A stretch of DNA of 38,445 nucleotides from Candidatus Woesearchaeota archaeon (GTDB lineage: Archaea; Nanobdellota; Nanobdellia; Woesearchaeales; UBA525): NCBI GenBank assembly GCA_018221245.1, contig JAAOYH010000030.1:1-38445 (forward strand), given 5' to 3'. Under the pieces are notes generated by a model. That model did not search any database. It was not told the DNA's origin and saw only the letters and a program-made list of their open reading frames with translations. Numbering within the stretch: the stretch's first letter is position 1; each line of letters starts with the position of its first letter. The position numbers and the translations under genes are program-made. This document shows, piece by piece, positions 37,363 to 38,445 of the stretch.

Positions 37363-37667
37363 TGGTAAAAAAGAAGGCTCCCAAAAGAAAAAAAGCAACG
37401 AAACGTAAGGCACCAAAGAGGAAGCTCACTAAGAAATCTGTGAAGAGAAATGTCAAGAAGACTGCGGCACAGATTAAGAAAGAGGAAGTGGTGCTGAGAA
37501 AGAAAGCCATTGCAGAGTTCAAGAAGGCTAAGCAGAAGCTTCTAGCAGCGGAGAAGAAAATGAAAGCCTACGCCAAGAAGAATCCTGACAAAGCGGTTGC
37601 TATCGCTGTAGGTGTTGGTGCTGCTATTGGTGCGGCTGTAACTGCAGTCATGAAGCGCAAGAAATAA
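37362..37667 (+). CDS. Lys-rich protein with DUF883 (YqjD/ElaB)-like C-terminal anchor
   Basis: 101 residues. The first ~40 residues are almost only Lys/Arg/Ala/Pro and highly basic, suited to RNA or ribosome binding. A helix follows (EEVVLRKKAIAEFKKAKQKLLAAEKKM), then AYAKKNPDKAVAIAVGVGAAIGAAVTAVMKRKK. That tail closely follows the DUF883 pattern (x-x-N-P-x-x-A-v-g-i-A-x-g-v-G) that anchors YqjD and ElaB in the membrane, where they bind ribosomes in stationary phase. It overlaps the previous stop by one base. A GGGTGG site precedes it. Similarity to histone H1-type tails is compositional only. Confidence 0.75.
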   Translation: MVKKKAPKRKKATKRKAPKRKLTKKSVKRNVKKTAAQIKKEEVVLRKKAIAEFKKAKQKLLAAEKKMKAYAKKNPDKAVAIAVGVGAAIGAAVTAVMKRKK

Positions 37668-37689
37668 TTTCTTTTTTTCATTTTTTTTC
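37668..37689 (+). terminator. T-tract terminator after the DUF883-like gene
   Basis: Two T-runs broken by C and CA start at the base after the stop. No hairpin. It separates the membrane pair from the flavoprotein gene, which has its own CTTAAATAAG box at 37699-37708 and a GGGAGGGGTGAG ribosome site. Confidence 0.7.
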
Positions 37690-37728
37690 TGGAAAAAACT
37701 TAAATAAGGATGTGGGAGGGGTGAGAAC

Positions 37729-38268
37729 ATGGTGAAAATTGTTGTTATACAAGGCAGCTTGAACCAGGACTCTCGCACAGCAATAGTTGTGGCGGAGGCT
37801 GTCAAGAAGCTACAAGATAAGGACGTCGACCATGAAGTAATAGATCTCCGTGAGCTCAAACTACAGTTCTGTGATGGAAGAAGCATAGATGACTATAACT
37901 CAGACATGCAGAAAACTTACAAGACCATATCATCTGCGGACGGATACATCATAGGGATGCCAGTTTACCAGTACACTGTGGCAGGGCCGTTGAAGAACTT
38001 CATAGACATAATGAACCACGGCATGTACTACAAGGCTGTTGGAATGATATGCAATTCAGGAGGGATAAGATCTTATCTTGCAGCGGCAGACATGCTAAAG
38101 ATACTATCCTACGAGCTGTGGACTATCATGGTCCAGCCTACTGTGCATACTTGGCAAGGAAATTTTAAGGATGGTGAGCTCACAGATAACCATGCTCGTG
38201 AAAAGCTCGATCTTATGATAGAGAACGTGATAAGGTATGCTGCCGTAGAGCCCGCGAAGCCAGACTAG
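37729..38268 (+). CDS. NADPH-dependent FMN reductase-like flavoprotein
   Basis: 179 residues, the size of the FMN_red family. The FMN phosphate loop is VIQGSLNQDSRT near the N terminus. The conserved GYIIGMPVYQYTVAGPLKNFID segment stacks on the isoalloxazine ring, and ICNSGGIRSYLAAADML follows the family pattern (G-x-G-G). Such enzymes reduce FMN or quinones using NAD(P)H in the cytoplasm. It has its own promoter. Its last 4 bp overlap the convergent MTA phosphorylase gene. Physiological substrate unknown. Confidence 0.9.
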   Translation: MVKIVVIQGSLNQDSRTAIVVAEAVKKLQDKDVDHEVIDLRELKLQFCDGRSIDDYNSDMQKTYKTISSADGYIIGMPVYQYTVAGPLKNFIDIMNHGMYYKAVGMICNSGGIRSYLAAADMLKILSYELWTIMVQPTVHTWQGNFKDGELTDNHAREKLDLMIENVIRYAAVEPAKPD

Positions 38269-38445
38269 TATGATTTCAAGATCTCTTCTACTAATCTAAG
38301 CATTTTTGGAGCTGCTATATCCATTACGCTGTTGGTCTGTTCGTGACTCACAGGGGTCTTATCCAGTCCTTCAGCGTAGTTCACATTTGAACAAATAGAA
38401 CAATAGGGAATCTCCATCTGTTTGCACAGAATTAACTCTGGAACG
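38265..38445 (-). CDS. S-methyl-5'-thioadenosine phosphorylase, C-terminal part (gene runs off the window)
   Basis: The minus strand is open from the window edge to a TAG at 38267-38265 and encodes 59 residues of a protein C terminus. PELILCKQMEIPYCSICSNV, then NYAEGL and VSHEQTNSVMDIAAPKMLRLVEEIL, follow the MTA phosphorylase/purine nucleoside phosphorylase family end, where the usual text is PEA-x-LAREL-x-I-x-YA-x-I followed by T-D/N-YA-x-G. The enzyme phosphorolyses methylthioadenosine made from SAM. The active-site core is outside the window. The cysteine-rich segment (C...C..C) is unusual against typical members. It overlaps the flavoprotein stop by 4 bp. Confidence 0.8.
   Translation of the reverse strand, partial: VPELILCKQMEIPYCSICSNVNYAEGLDKTPVSHEQTNSVMDIAAPKMLRLVEEILKSY

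Noticed and set aside
37362-37667. Histone H1-like chromatin protein
   Set aside because: The Lys/Ala/Pro-rich start suggests it, but the C-terminal glycine/alanine membrane anchor matches DUF883 better.

Overview
The window is archaeal, probably from a small-genome DPANN-type lineage such as Woesearchaeota; the lineage is an inference, since there is no rRNA here. The evidence for an archaeon is a proteasome beta subunit, an FttA/aCPSF1-type KH-beta-CASP nuclease, archaeal-order ribosomal genes uL1-uL10(P0)-P1, class III prepilins with a split FlaJ/TadC-type platform, TATA boxes about 24-28 bp before many start codons (leaderless mRNAs), and T-rich terminators. Genes are tightly packed and often overlap. 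No gene-free stretch exceeds 300 bases. I see no CRISPR array, insertion sequence or rRNA.

Layout. 10-2649 (+): tRNA-Val, a methyltransferase, a membrane protein, an acidic protein and a Tyr/Gly-rich secreted protein. 2652-8493 (-): an acidic coiled-coil protein, an MNT-HEPN fusion, two large overlapping unknown genes, a YhbY-type RNA-binding protein and a cis-prenyltransferase (UppS). 8596-10093: a small unknown gene converging on a DRG-type GTPase. 10184-18574 (+): a type IV pilus locus with two N-terminally anchored surface proteins, a winged-helix-like protein behind a promoter bracketed by twin palindromes, a coiled-coil protein, the secretion ATPase, two half-size GspF/TadC platform proteins, a small membrane protein and three tandem prepilins, followed by the vestige of another pilin tail. 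18701-22350 (+): psmB, fttA and two small genes that look paralogous. 22379-24179: tRNA-Ser followed after 2 nt by an M3 oligopeptidase.

24255-29235 is an accessory region that looks more AT-rich. It holds a four-gene enzyme cluster (unusual radical SAM protein, phosphonopyruvate-decarboxylase-like ThDP enzyme, transglutaminase-like protein, methyltransferase), then tRNA-Lys and tRNA-Glu. After tRNA-Glu come two one-gene segments bounded by copies of the tRNA-Glu 3' end. The flanks of these copies match what serial site-specific integration of two related mini-elements would leave, with no integrase present.

29236-33859: a small chagasin-like protein, a 17-codon mini-ORF, an S-layer-like lipoprotein ending in a long T-tract terminator, a DEAD-box helicase, a TPR-like protein and a convergent unknown gene. 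33961-37667 (+): uL1, uL10 and P1, a COG1340-like coiled-coil protein, and a YqjE/YqjD-like membrane pair that could act at the ribosome-membrane interface. 37729-38445: an FMN reductase-like flavoprotein and the 3' end of a methylthioadenosine phosphorylase gene on the minus strand.

Two regions deserve most attention: the tRNA-Glu cassette-like array and the radical SAM/ThDP/transglutaminase/methyltransferase cluster next to it.
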